Below are positions 21,810 to 34,811 of a stretch of DNA of 64,000 nt, one piece after another (position 1 is the stretch's first letter; each line of letters begins with the position of its first letter). Location of the stretch: positions 7,378,001 to 7,442,000 of the forward strand of contig OY992832.1 of assembly GCA_963921425.1 (NCBI GenBank). The letters run 5' to 3'. The position numbers and the translations under genes are program-made. The notes below the pieces were generated by a model, which saw only the letters and a program-made list of their open reading frames with translations, made no database searches and had not been told where the DNA came from. The stretch is from Dryas octopetala (Eukaryota; Streptophyta; Magnoliopsida; Rosales; Rosaceae).

Positions 21810-22857
21810 ACAATAATTTAGTTGCATGTTAGGTGAAGATGTTCAAGGCTTCAAGCTGGCCCATAACATTTAATACATGCTAAGGTAGCTGGCAATTTTG
21901 TTCTGGAACATCATACCTCAACTGGCATATTTTTCTCTCTCAACTCTCAAGTAGTCAACAAAACCACAATTTTGCTCTTAACCCAACAATTTTCTATGAT
22001 TTTTATTTATTATACGAGCAATTTGTTGACATTAGTTTGATTCCATCCAATAAAATGAGACAAAGTCAAACTATTTAATATCCTAGATGATCATAATTCT
22101 AGTTGGCCCCATTGAAAAAACTGTTCCTTCAAAAGAAAGTCATGCCCAAATCTCTCTAACCCATGAAAATATAATTGTAATTTAATTTTCCCCAATGCCC
22201 AAACTAGTAGTTTAGTAGTTGCTTCCCCCAATCCCCATTACCTTATAGGGAAAGACAACTATAACAATATCCATCTCAAGCTATCTTTTTGATAGCTATC
22301 ATCAAAACAATCATAAAACTAGCTACACACCTATGTATCACCATTCAAACCACTCATTTTTTATTTATTTATTGTTTAGTAGAGCCTGTCTTTTTAAATT
22401 TCTCATCATCAACCTAATCATCATCCCATTATCATCTTTTTATCAAGTTAAATCATGTCTAAGTGTGTTCTTTTTAGTACCCACCTAATTGTGAATGAGG
22501 AGATATGCCCAACGGCCAAAGCCATGAAGCATAGAAAGATGAGGGGAGTCACATACACTCACTCAACCTACCTTGCATAGTTGCATGAGAGGAATGGGCA
22601 CGTGGACAGCATGTAGAGGAACCACGTGGAGCAATTTGATCGAGTGAGCGAAGCATCTGCTTGTTTTTTAGTGTGTTTTTTTTTTGGTTTTTTTGAAAAA
22701 TTAGTTTTGTTGGTGTTGGACAAGTAGGGGGACAGTGCTTTAAAGTGAGCTGGTAGGGCTGCCTGGTTGGCAGGTGGTCACCTAGACAAACCCCATGTGT
22801 TGTAAAATGGGCTTTCTCCACCCAAAACCGTACCTTCCCAACTTTTATTATTCAAGA
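21810..22857. other. Gene-free AT-rich stretch
   Basis: No gene and no clear repeat. Short frames near 22549-22821 (minus) lack domains and coding bias. Confidence 0.55.
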
Positions 22858-22866
22858 TTCTATTTT

Positions 22867-24308
22867 TTTTTTTGTTGTTGTTGGGGGGGGGGAAGAGCTG
22901 TTCAGATCACAAAAAAATGTTGAGTTGATCACCCCTTTAACATTTTGCCCCTGCATTAAAAAAAAACTATTTCTCCAATTTTGGCCGGCCACCTCTCCCC
23001 GCCACCGGCGCAACCCCACCCCCTCCTCACCGTTGGCGCGACGCGACCCCACCCCTCTCCTTCTCCAGTAGACCCACCCACCCCAATCTTCCCTCTCTCT
23101 GCCTTCACCCCTCTCTCTGTCAAAATCGGTGACGAAAGCCGCGGAGCTTCACGACATCGATTAGCCGCGCACGGTGGTCGGATGAGTCAGGGTTGGACTC
23201 GCCGTGACCTGGGGAATAAAACCCAAGTGGTCCGGCGTCTCAACTCTGTCGGAAAAGGAAGATCGGGTGGGGTGGGGGGAGAGCTGTTCAGATCACAAAA
23301 AAATGCTGAGTTGACCACCCCCTTAACATTTTGCCCCTGCATTAAAAAAAAAACTATTTCTCCAATTTTGGCCGGCCACCTCACCCCGCCACCGGCGCAA
23401 CCCCACCCCCTCCCCACCGTTGGCGCGACGCGACCCCACCCCTCTCCTTCTCCAGTAGACCCACCCACCCCAATCTTCCCTATCTCTGCCTTCTCCCCTC
23501 TCTCTGTCAAAATCGGTGACGAAAGCCGCGGAGCTTCACGACATCGATTAGCCGCGCACGGTGGTCGGATGAGTCAGGGTTGGACTCGCCGTGACCTGGG
23601 GAATAAAACCCAAGTGGTCCGGCGTCTCAACTCTGCCGGAAAAGGAAGATCGGGTGGGGGGGGGGAGAGCTGTTCAGATCACACAAAAATGCTGAGTTGA
23701 CCACCCCCTTAACATTTTGCCCCTGCATTAAAAAAAAACTATTTCTCCAATTTTGGCCGGCCACCCCTCCCCGCCACCGGTGCAACCCCACCCCCTCCCC
23801 ACCGTTGGCGCGACGCGACCCCACCCTTCTCCTTCTCCAGTAGACCCACCCACCCCAATCTTCCCTCTCTCTGCCTTCTCCCCTCTCTTTGTCAAAATCG
23901 GTGACGAAAGCCGCGAAGCTTCACGGCATCGATTAGCCGCGCACGGTGGTCGGATGAGTCAGGGTTGGACTCGCCGTGACCTGGGGAACAAAACCCAAGT
24001 GGTCCGGCGTCTCAACTCTGCCGGAAAAGGAAGATCGGGTCTTCGCCTTGGCCGATCGGGTCTTCGCCTGGGTGGGTGGCTGGCGCCGGAGAAGGGAAGG
24101 AGTGGGTCGACCGGAGAAGGGGAGGGGTGAGGTCGTGTCGCGCCGGCGGTGGGGAGGGGGTGGGGTTGCGCCGGCGACGGGGAGGGGTGGCCGGTCAAAA
24201 TTGGAGAAATGATTTTTGTTTTTAATGCAGGGGCAAAATGGGCAAAATGGGATAAAAATTTAAGGAGGTGGTCAACTCAGCATTTTTGGGTGGTCTGAAT
24301 AGCCCCCC
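22867..24308. mobile_element. GC-rich foldback element with triplicated end, Mutator-like
   Basis: The right terminus (about 24170-24308, ending GGTCTGAATAGCCCCCC) is the inverted partner of a left terminus that is present three times (see the tandem repeat entry). Paired blocks include the CTGTTCAGATCAC/CTATTCAGACCACC start, GTTGACCACCCCCTTAA, TTTTGCCCCTGCATTAAAAA, and a long CCCCACC/GGTGGGG-rich region. Left flank TTCTATTTT (22858-22866) and right flank TTCTATTTA (24309-24317) agree at eight of nine bases, fitting a 9-bp target duplication. GC content is far above its surroundings. A 239-codon frame (22981-23700) merely reads through two repeat units as Pro/His/Ser-rich text and is not a gene. 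Confidence 0.75.
22885..24040. repeat. Three tandem units of about 386 bp
   Basis: The anchor GAGCTGTTCAGATCAC begins at 22895, 23281 and 23667, giving a period of 386 bp. The three units are nearly identical, differing at isolated bases and in G-run length. Each contains the terminal GC-rich arm and a non-terminal segment (GTGACGAAAGCCGCG, ATCGATTAGCCGCGCACGG, GAGTCAGGGTTGGACTCG). Confidence 0.9.
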
Positions 24309-24317
24309 TTCTATTTA

Positions 24318-25418
24318 ATCCACACCGTCGATGATATACCTTTCTTTTGATTGTTTGGTTTAGTGGGTTCCACGGCTCACACAGTGATACAGACTTACAG
24401 AGGGTCAGAGTGCGATGTAGTAGACTAACAGTAGTGTAGTACCTATTTACAATTACAACCTCGGTATATGCCAAACCTTACTCACTTTCCTTTACATGAT
24501 TTTTGGGCATTGATTCAACTATATTATTATTTTCCAATGATTTAAGCCTAAGATATTAAACATTATTTTCTTTTTGGTAAGTCAGACAGAAATTCAATCT
24601 GAGCCGTCCATGTTCTTGTTTTGACCCCACACGATGATTATGTTTGCTGTCTAGGGTGTACACGGCGCAACTCACTGCGTCTGTTTAGTAACTTCAATGC
24701 AATATTTAACACTTTATTATTATTACTTTAAATAAGAAACAACTAATAGGAGGTATTAACAGCCACTAATTAATTTGGCGGTGATAAATGTTGCTTGATT
24801 TTCAATTAACCGGATGAAAAATGAAAAAAGGCCAAATGGCATAACAGTCATAACAGCAGCAAACTAATTACTGATTAAGTTCACAGTGTGTCAAACTAAC
24901 AATAAACATAAAAGTAAAACCGTTTTCTATGAGATTGTAGAAGTCATCCAAAGTATTATTTTCTTGGTTGTTTTAACCAACGTGGAGCAAAGGCTGCAAA
25001 GCCATTCAATAAAGCATCGGAATTTTCACATTTAGCAAAGACCAAGTAGTCCAACTCCATATATTCCATGCATAAACCTCCAGTCCTTACCTTGTTCAAG
25101 TAACGTGTTTGGGACTTTACAGTAAAATAGTCAAATCAAAAGTGTTTTTCCGCATATAATAATATTTGTCTTCTTCTTGCTTTCTACTTCTACACCATCT
25201 ACGTGTACATAGCATCACCGTAGTAGTAATACAGCTTTTTTCTCCTTCTCATACTAATTCTCGGATATTTACCTAAATAACACTATATAACTATATAAGT
25301 AATGGAAAATAAATAGAAAAAATGAAAAAGACAGCCCCAATATACACATCCGTCACCCGCCAATGACAAAATCTGGCAGGAGTGTCTCAACACGTGGCGC
25401 TAATCCCGCCGTCCCCTC
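24318..25418. other. 3' intergenic region of the PINOID-like gene
   Basis: No gene. AT-rich DNA that includes the downstream region of the minus-strand kinase. No repeat with clear ends was seen. Confidence 0.55.
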
Positions 25419-27095
25419 TCAAAAGTAATCGAACGCCGTAGATTGTCTACTATTTTTACTATTATTATTCTGATGAGTCTTCGCTTGGTAAGACGGCGTC
25501 GTGCTTTGCCTTCTCAGTCCCGGGACCATCGGCGGCGTCACCGACCGTACCAGAGCCAAGTTGATTCCCTTAAAGAACGGATGCTTCTTGACGTCGGCAG
25601 CTCCGCGCTTCGACCCGAGCCGGCGGTCCGGGTCCTTGTTCAGAAACCCGGATATCAAGTCGCGCGCGTGGCCCTCAAGCGCGCTGGCAGGCGTGAAGGT
25701 AGGGAAGGCGAGAGGCTTTTTTACGATGTTGCGCAGAGTAGTCTCGTTGGATGGGGCCGCGAACGGCGTTCGACCGTAGATCATTTCGTAGAGGAAGATC
25801 CCGAAGGCCCACCAGTCGACCGCGTTGCCGTGGGACCCACCGGAGGCGACCTCGGGGGACACGTACTCGTGGGTCCCAACGAAAGAGCGTGACCGGGCGG
25901 TGACCGGCTCGGCCACGAAGAGCCGGTTGGGGTACAAGGTCTGGACCTTGCGCGACCGGAACAGCCGGGTGGAGAGGCAGGAGAAGGGGGTGAGTGTAGT
26001 GGTTGGGTGCGAGCGAGTGTAGGATGATGGAGTGGATAAGGACGCAGGATCGGGGGAGGAGTCAGGAGATTCGACGGCTGGGATTGCGTCTGAGCAGAGA
26101 GAGAGGTCAAAGTCGGAGAGCATGATGTGACCGTCCGATCTGACCAGCACGTTCTCGGGTTTTAGGTCCCTGTAGATGATTCCCAGCATGTGGAGGTACT
26201 CCAAAGCCACCAGAACCTCAGCTGCATAGAATCTGCAAATTTTTCCAAAAGTATCCGCGTTAGACTGAGTCGACTCGGCCGAGTTATTATATTTTTTTAA
26301 AAAAAAATTTGGAGCTAATTATAATTTTTGATTGAAGACGACTTTGCAGAGAGCTAAAGCAGACAAGATAAGAACATCTCATGATCTCTCATCTGAGTCT
26401 CTGCTATAAAAATACAAAAGAGAAGAAAAAACAAAATGGCGGTCATATTAATTTTATTTGTTTCAAAAGAATTAACGAGAAAAAGAAAATAATCGCAGAC
26501 TTTAATAGTTGATCTATTCATGAATGTACCTTGCGGAGCTGAGAGAGAAGCGCTTCTGAGGCTGTTTATGGCGGAGAGAGTGCAAGTCGCCGCCGGAGCA
26601 GTACTCCATGACGATGCAAGAGAAATGCGAGGCCTCGAACTCGGCGTAGAGCGTTGGCAAGAACGGGTGGTCCAGCATTTTGAGGATTTTCCTCTCCATC
26701 TCGGCTCTGTGCACCTTCTTCTTCAATGCCAGGGCCTCCTTGTCCACCACCTTCATGGCGTAGAAGCACGACGATGACTCGCAATCGTCGGCGGTGGAGG
26801 TTCTGAGGCTGCAGAGGTAGACGGTGCCGATGTCACCGGAGCCGATGCGGCGGTGGAGGTGGAAGTCGCGGAAGGTGAGGGCGGACTTCTTGGAGCGAAT
26901 GGCGGAGTAGGCGAAGTCGGAGGAGCGGTGAGGCTTCAGGAGTAGGCCTTCGTTCGAGGTCGAGAGGTCGGTGGTGGCGGCGTCGAAGGAGAGGCGGCTG
27001 AAACTGCTACAGCTCTCGCTGCTCATCGAGCTGTGACTTAGCTCAGTACCGTCTGAGTCGCGCGCAACACTAAGACCGAAGCCAAGCTCTAACAT
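25419..27095 (-). CDS. PID: PINOID-like AGCVIII Ser/Thr protein kinase
   Basis: Two exons on the minus strand, 27095-26530 and 26232-25419 (297-bp intron), encode 459 residues. The N-terminus carries the PINOID signature SCSSFSRLSFDA and LKPHRSSDFAY. The kinase core has the glycine loop GSGDIG (85-90), Lys115 (FYAMKVVDKEAL), catalytic YRDLKPEN (209-216) and DFD (229-231) in place of DFG, the mark of plant AGCVIII kinases. An insertion of about 70 residues precedes SFVGTHEYVSPE (305-316), the activation segment phosphorylated by PDK1 in the family. It ends in an FxxF-type FDYF motif. PINOID phosphorylates the loop of PIN auxin efflux carriers at the plasma membrane and so steers auxin flow in organ formation. 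Length is close to the Arabidopsis protein (438). The match to PID over its whole length, including the tail, makes it more likely PID than WAG1/WAG2. Confidence 0.93.
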
Positions 27096-27390
27096 CTTAG
27101 AAACACCTCCAACTCAGCTCTAATTTTCTCTCTGATCAGAGAGAGAAAAATGAAATGCTATATATCTTCTGGAGGAGGAATCAAAACAACTGTTAGAGAA
27201 CAACGATTTTGAGCTAGCGAATCGGATACGAAGGAAATTCCTAAGGATTTTTCTGGTGCCGAAAGCTTAATAAATTCAAAGAATCTGGAAAAAGGCTTTC
27301 TGTTTAGGTCAAAATTTGTGTGCAAGAGTAGAATTGGAGCGACGCCATTAAAGGAGCTGCGTACGAAGGAGACTGCTTTGAATGCGAGCC

Positions 27391-27397
27391 TTAAATA
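27391..27397 (-). promoter_or_regulatory. Candidate TATA box of the PINOID-like gene
   Basis: Read on the minus strand this is CTATTTAAGG, about 300 bp before the start codon, leaving a leader rich in GA and CT runs. Position and sequence fit a TATA element but are not decisive; a second ATAAATA-like site lies near 27571. Confidence 0.3.
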
Positions 27398-27599
27398 GCA
27401 ACAGGCTTTTCAGGTCGGACCTCAAAATTAGGGTCTGTACTCAAAGCAAAGCATGAAATGAAAGAGCGAAATTGTGGTCTTGGTTTTGGTTTTGGTCTCT
27501 CTGGCTTTGGCTTCTCTCACACTCCTCACAGATTTGAGTTTTTGACAGAGTTGGGTAGTTGGTTGGGGGTATTTATGCTACGCAGTAACGTAGTACGCG

Positions 27600-29097
27600 G
27601 TAAACGGTGAATATTTTTTTTTGCGGTAAAGGTAAATAATGGCAGTTCGGCACGTACGGGATGGTCGTCTTGCTGTTCCGCACGTGGCGTTTGGTGAGTT
27701 ACTGCGCGTGCGGTTTCACTGCTTGTGCAGGGTTGTGGTCACTACTCCTGCTGTGTACTGCTGCCTGGTGGAAGCTTTTGCTCTTTGATTGGGAAAATGA
27801 CGTAAATGCCCCTGTGTGGAATTGTTGACTCTAGCGGCCAACTCTCTCATATGATGATACATTCAGCAGAAAATATGCTCTGATCTGCGTGAGCTTAGTA
27901 CTAGCTCAGAAGTTTCGGTTTTAGAGCCATAGAGGATATACTAGGGAGGAGAGAAAGGTAAAAATAAAATACAGCACCACAAATCATAGAGGTGCACGCA
28001 TCATGCAATGCTTTGGCATGTCATATTTACAATAGTTTTCATCCATTCTTTTTTGCAAGTGTAAAAAGATTATAAAATAATTATTTTTCATGTGAAAAGA
28101 CTTAGTTATATATAATGCTATTACCTTTTATAACACCTGACGTGGATCTAAATATGTTGGCAAAAAAGTATCTAGCATCTACATTTTGCATCATGCATGC
28201 AATTCATGCGTCACTAGGACTCATGGCCCTTGTTGAGCCACGAATGATTGATTTATAGACACTAAAATCTAGGCTTAGGAAGCCGTAATAATAGTCTAAG
28301 TAGTTAGAGATGATGGAAAAATAGATTCTGGGTAGTCTAAGGACTTTATCAAGTCCAACTGAAAATTCCAATGGCAATTTCCAATATTACTCGACGAAAC
28401 TCAAAAGCATTAACTTAAAGTCTTAAACATGAAACAATTAATAAACATATTATATCAATGTCGATCATCCAATACGTACGATTTAATTAATATTCGGCGC
28501 AATTGAACATTTGAACATGCAGACATGACTCATTCGCTACCCTACTGAAAACAATGGAGGGGTAGTAACAGTGGCAAAGCAATTATATATCGTACGGAGT
28601 GGGCCAAGAAAGTACCAACTTGATTGTGATGATCCCTCTCAAGTTAATTTCGATCTTTCAATTTCAAGCACACCATCTTTGGCAACTGCATGAGATTCTT
28701 TAAACGTGTATCCTTCATCTGCCTAGCCTTTTTTTTGGTCGAATCATCTGCCTAGTCTTTAGTTACCAATATCTCGAGTAAAAAGCTTTTGCAATCTTCT
28801 CCTCATAAATTGTTGATGGCCCACGGTTCCGCATACCCTCACTAGTCACTATTTTATATAACGCAAGTGATAAATCGTATGAATGGTTATATAATGAAAA
28901 CCAATAATAATAATAATAATAATAATAGTAATATTCAATGAGGTTTGAGAAGGTACAATAATTGAGACTTGGTGACTTCTTAGATGTAATTTCAAATGTT
29001 ATGCATTCTTGAGAGTTTACTCCTTTCAAAATGTCCTATTTGCAAGTTGACAGTTTGAATTCGTGGGAATTCTATTTCGTTCTAATTATTGATTGTT
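27600..29097. other. Gene-free upstream region of the PINOID-like gene
   Basis: No gene. It contains CACGTGG (G-box type) near 27681, and a (TAA)n microsatellite around 28903-28930. The remainder is AT-rich without clear structure. Confidence 0.5.
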
Positions 29098-29480
29098 AGA
29101 GCATCTCCAAAGACAACCCAAATGGTGTGCTAATTTTGTGTTTAGAGAGTGGGGTTTATTGTCCCCGTATAACAATATTTGTTTATGTACTTTGAAAAGT
29201 AAGGATAAGATGTTCGATGAAATGTCTCAAAGAGACAGAAGTAGACAGTTCTTGTATTTTTTATATTCCACAAAAAAAAAAACAAATCTCAAATATGCCA
29301 CAGTTAAATGCTATAATAGATTTGATGGCACATCATATGGGGAAAAAAATACTACTATATCAAAAGATGACATGAAACATTATTGTGTATATGTATCAAA
29401 TTAAGGTATATTTGATATCTAGCTAGCTGGGTCAAAATATATATGGCAATGACACATTGCAGCACTGTTGGAGATGCTCT
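29098..29480. mobile_element. MITE-like element with AGAGCATCTCCAA ends
   Basis: AGAGCATCTCCAA at 29098-29110 is exactly mirrored by TTGGAGATGCTCT at 29468-29480. These termini are familiar from abundant plant MITEs. The 383-bp element has a 103-codon frame (29093-29404) without any domain. I could not find a convincing target duplication, so the superfamily is not assigned. Confidence 0.65.
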
Positions 29481-30956
29481 TCTATTGGCATCATACTGCT
29501 GCTGCACATGCAGGGACAAGCATATGGAATTAATTCTGATGATAATGGATGCTTTGCTTACTTACCATTTAGTGATAGTGAATTCCATTAAACACCTTTG
29601 GAACTCTGCATAATAGTGTGGGAGCAGAATGCAAGTTGAAGTACTTAATTAATTAATTAATTTCATGTTCACCGTAAAATATCTCTTGAATTTGATTCGG
29701 GAAATTTTAAAGCTAGGTTAAACAACAAGAAGGAGACGGATTAGATTGATACTAAAATTCCACATGGCCTTAAAAAACAGTGAATGCATGACGTGTCAGC
29801 AAGATTGGAAGCAAAAGGAGTGTTGGAGCTGATTGATTGGGAGATGGGTCCCCATTTGAAAAGAACAAGACTCTTAAAAGCCTACATGGTTTTTAGATTA
29901 TTTCATACTCCAATTCACACTTTTTGGAGAAGTTGATTATTGAGAGGAAATTGATGAAAAGGGGACCCATGATTGTTTGCATGGAAACTGAGTGTTCTGG
30001 AAAAGACCAGCAAAAAGTGCGGCAAGTGGGATTGTTTTGCATTTGATCAGCCTTGACATTTCTCCAAAAGTGCAAGCCAAAATCCCACATTTAAGAGGCT
30101 TTGTTTATTTTTGAGGTCTATGGCAAGCTTTGAGCAAGTAGCTAGCTCATAAGCTAGTGTTTGATATTGCAGAACCCAATTTTTTAATTTTTTTTTTCTA
30201 ACCTTTTTTCTCAACTCTCTCACATAAAATGAGTCTCACTCGATTCCTGTAATATCATGAACATCATCTCAGATGAGATAGTTAGGAAAAGAAATTGAGA
30301 AAAAGAATTGGGTTTGAAAGCATTTTTCTAAGCTAGCTAGTAGGCTTGAGGAGTATAAATTAATAATTGTATGGGAAGATTTGGACACACTTACAGACAT
30401 GGACAATATGATGTATAGGTGGAATATACGATATTGAAGAAAAATCAAAAGGGAACAAAAATGTGAACCATAGAATTTGGTGATTAAGTACTTATTAATC
30501 ACATGTAAATTAATGATAATCACACTTTGTAATAATCGCACTTTGTTGATCTTGTGGGCCAAAGTTTTAACTCAGCTGTTGTCTCTTACTTCCCTAGATA
30601 TTCGGAATTTTCTCAAAGTATCTTTCTGTTGTATGGACTGATATATGGATCAGACGTTGCCAAATAATTAATTGGTGATCACTTGAAATTAATATTAACC
30701 TTAAACCATAAGCAATATATCAGTGAGATTACAAGATCACTTTCTTTCTTACCGAAAAAAACAAGATCACTTTCTTTGATTCACAGAGATCTTCCAAGAC
30801 AACTCTAGCTCACTCAATTGTACTATATAAACAAATATTACTCCTTTTTGAATCATCAGTTTCACAGCAGATCATGTCCTTTCCTTCTTTAACTGGGGAA
30901 CAAGACAAAATCCTATCAATCATACATATAGAAAATAAATTAAAGGAAATATTTTT
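29481..30956. other. Gene-free AT-rich stretch
   Basis: No gene and no element with clear ends. An (AATT)n run lies at about 29645-29660. Confidence 0.5.
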
Positions 30957-31719
30957 CGTTAAAAATGTTGACTTGGCAGTTAATGCTAACGTGGCACGCT
31001 GAATGTGTGCCACGTGTCACATCTTTACTTTTATTTTTGAATTTTTTATTTTTATAAATTTTAAAAATTAATTAAAAATAGCTTCAAACTTAGAAAAATA
31101 TAGAGAAAATTCCTACGAGTCCAAAATATTAATTTTCCTTCTAAAAATTTTCAGAACATTTGGGAAGTCCAAATTTATTTCTAGAAAATTAAAATAAATT
31201 TCCCTCTATTAAAAAATTCTAGAATTTTCATAAATTCTCGGACGAATTTTCAAAAATATTTTGGAAATTACGAAAAGCCTGTTTTAGAGAATTATTTCGA
31301 GACTTTACATAAATTTTAAAATTTTTCTAGAATTTATTTTATAGAGGAAAATTTGTTTTCCTCTAAGACTGAGAGGTCTTTGGGTAGCAAGTGTTAATGA
31401 GAAATGTATTGTTAGTTTTTAGAAGACTAACGGTGCAGACCTCATATTTTTTGGAGTTCGGGAGATTATTCAATGAATTTCCCAAATTTTCTGGAAATCT
31501 TTAGAGGGAAAATTGGTTTTTTAACCCCATAGTAAATTAGTAGTAGTCAAAACGAGTCTGTAAGAATTTTCTGTGTATTTTTATGAGTTCGGAGCTATTT
31601 TAATTAATTTTCAAAGTTTATAAAATAGGAAAGTAAAAAAAATACAAGAAAAAATGTGACACGTGGCGCACATCCAGCGCGCCACGTCAGCAATGACGGC
31701 CAAGTCAACATTTTTAACG
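30957..31719. mobile_element. Inverted-repeat element with G-box motifs in both arms
   Basis: CGTTAAAAATGTTGACTTGG at the left is mirrored by CCAAGTCAACATTTTTAACG at the right (ending 31719). The arms pair for about 70 bp through ACGTGGC, CGCTG and GCCACGTGTCACAT. The interior is very AT-rich with no open frame. I see no target duplication at these limits, so the true ends may lie slightly outside. Each arm contains CACGTG, the G-box/ABRE core. Confidence 0.65.
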
Positions 31720-34362
31720 GAATTGTTAACGGAACAAAGTAAAATGAGACACGGATGTAATTTATTGATGGTAATCTGAAACAAAAAAAATTTCAGATAA
31801 CAATATAAAAATGAGTTACAGTTTTAGATGATAAATCGATAATTAAGCCAATTATTAATAAAACATTAAGAACATAGTGCATAATCACTCTCAGTGTATA
31901 TGTAAATGCAAATTTATTCAACTTGTTTGAACCAAAACCAATCAATGAAAATCAAACCTTGTCTAGGTTGGAATAGACCAAAAAAGTATAAAACAAACAG
32001 GCATAAAGAACCATCACATTCAAGCTTTGATCATTATCCATGATATATACGAGAGCTTTTCAATGTATTGAATGTTCTAAACCAATTCAACATTAATTGG
32101 TCCCCCTTTTTTCTTAACCATCACATATATATTCCTCCCTCATTTGCATTCCAATTTCTTACATATGTATTTCACAAAGCTTGCATATATGGTATATAAT
32201 ATATATACACATATATATGTGGTATATAGGAATATGCGTATATATTGCATTAAAATATGGCAATGAATGCTGGTACAAATACAGAGATTTACGCAGCAAA
32301 ATTATGCTTTTCACATCGACCCCATAACTCCATAAGTACTTTCATGTGTGAGGAATGCATGCTGAATAAAATAACTAAATTTAAATATAAAAATGCATGA
32401 TATGGGATTATTAGGCATACAAATTAAAAATGACCCAGCATAAAAAAATTGAGAAGATGAACAAGCAGCCAATATTCCCGGTGTTTTGATAGGCCGACAA
32501 ACGGACAAAATATGTCACATAGACAAATTCTTTTTTCAACAGAGCATAAAAAAAGCTTGTATTAGTTGAAAATTATGGCACCCCAATTTAAAATAAAACT
32601 GACTTTGCGGACCATATTATATTAAGCTCTAGTACTACAGTCTTCTAGATTAATAATAAACTAAGATTAAAGCCTAATGGTGTGTGGTACGTAATGGCTG
32701 TATCAAGAACAACCCAAACATAGGAAAAAAAAAAAACAGAAGGAAAATGGGGAGGTTTAATTGGAATCTGATTTCTCTCTTTTTCTTTTTTCTTGGTACA
32801 ATAAAATAGGCACACCTGATGTTCCCGAAGCTGTTCACGTTGCTTCTATGTCTGCTTGATCTGCTGCTATTGTAATAAGTGGTTGCTCATCTAACTGATA
32901 GATTTTGTCCCACTGTCTCTAATATTATATGGGAATTGGATCTTAGTTGTGCAAATTTTATATGATTTTTATGTCATTATGTGTGTAGCAATTTGCAGCT
33001 ACCCATTTGCCTCAGGTACTACTATTAATACTACTGCACCATCTTGAGGAACCCTACAGACAGGATCAAATTGGTCACTGGTCAACCTTTATATAATTAC
33101 AAGTTTACAACTTTTCTGGTATAGCAATTAAGTTCTTGAATGAATATAATTTTTTAATTTCTATTATAATAGGTCCTACATACATGTAATTAAAATAAGG
33201 TATATGATCGCCTGATGGGTTCGTACTGAAATAAAAGTTTTCTTGAGGGTTTTGCATTTACTAGCAAGAAAGGTCATGTAAATTTTTTTTTTTTTTTTTT
33301 TTTTAAGAAAGTGGGTCTCATATACATGTTATAAGAAGAAGGTAGCATATATGACGGATTCATACAAAAATTGCTCCGAGGGTTTCATCAACTAGCAAGA
33401 ATAATGGAGAAACCACATTTTTGTGTAATCCCAAATTAATCTGATGTCATTGTGTCTCCTTGGTAAAGTTTAAGAAGGGTTTGCATTTACTAGCAAGAAT
33501 CATGCAGAAACCAGATTTCTCTGTATCCCAAATCTGCAGGTTATTGTGTTCCCTTGCCTTTAATCTTATTTTATTGGGTTTTTATTTTTCTCTTTCTTTT
33601 TAAGTTCTGTGAATGGTCTATTTCTGATAAACAATTGGTTTCAATTGCTCTGAAGGATGGCCACTGAATTTATGTATGTTTTCAGTCAGTACATGAAATT
33701 TTGTATCATATGTTGTCGGTTACCAAGAAAGAGGTAATATTACTGCGGGTACAAAAGTCGATCACATCCATGACATAATCAAAGTTGAAAAGGATTAGAA
33801 AATGAGCCTCCTTAAATGCTTAAATAAATCCAATGTTTCTAATTCAAATGGAAATTATTGACTTTATAAATTATTAGGTATCAACCAATTTTAACTCACA
33901 CTTCCAAATCCAAAGTTTCAAACTGTTAATGCTTGTGTACTAATTGTGTGGTCTCTAATCTCTATGACTAGACTAAGCCAAGTCGTTTTGTCCTCATGTG
34001 AGCTATATATACAGAGCAGCGAGCAAAAAACTTATCAACATGGAGAGGTCTTTGAACAACCAGCTTGGCAGCCAGCACATGCTTTGCCTATTCCTGGATA
34101 TTATCATGGACATATATTTGGTCCAGGGCCTATATATAGGCAAAATTATATTAGGACATGTATGCCTTAATGTCATATATATATATATATATCAGTCACA
34201 GCTATTCTTTGACAGCAACATTCGAATTGAGTTTGGTCCTTCTGCTAGAGTTATACATTGAGTAATATTATGCACTATAAAAATGTACAGAATTTATTTC
34301 AGAAGTTGACAGGGTAGAAAAATAAGTGGCTTAGGTACAAGACAGTACTTCACTTAATAATC
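31720..34362. other. Gene-free AT-rich stretch
   Basis: No gene found on either strand. Partial repeats of the phrase CATTTACTAGCAAGAA occur at about 33256, 33387 and 33484, suggesting an old local duplication. A (TA)n run lies near 34177. Confidence 0.5.
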
Positions 34363-34532
34363 AAAATTAACTCATCGCAAAAGTGTGTACAATATTATTC
34401 CACGAATAATTGGTAAGGTAGCAAATTATGTGTACTTCACAGCACGAAAAATTAACTACCACATAAAGTGCGTAGAACATTATTTCACAAATAATTGGTA
34501 TGGTAGCAAATTATGTACACTTCACAATACCA
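34363..34532. repeat. Two diverged tandem copies of an 85-bp repeat
   Basis: Copies at 34363-34447 and 34448-34532 share AAAATTAACT, AATAATTGGTA, GGTAGCAAATTATG and ACTTCACA in the same order, with scattered substitutions. No function is visible. Confidence 0.75.
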
Positions 34533-34811
34533 AAAAGTTTACCACCCTATAAGTAGGATTTGTAGGTAATTTTGGATATTTGAATTTTGAATGGATTTTT
34601 GTCATAAACCATTCGGTCTACAGTCTCTCTTTGTTAGAAGATATCTTGAGTTCAAAACTCATATATATGACAGTTGATTGATAAAAAAAAAAAAATTTGA
34701 ATGGACCATAAGATACAATAAGCCTAAGCATTGTAAGATAGTATAAAGTTTTTCCTTACAACAATTGTATGCAATCATTCTTTCACATCCAAGCCTTTAA
34801 GTTGCAGTTGT

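Noticed and set aside
22981..23700. 239-codon plus-strand frame
   Set aside because: It reads across two tandem copies of a GC-rich transposon arm as Pro/His/Ser-rich text; the open frame follows from composition and repetition, not from a protein family.
25443..25892. 149-codon plus-strand frame
   Set aside because: Shadow of exon 2 of the PINOID-like kinase on the opposite strand.
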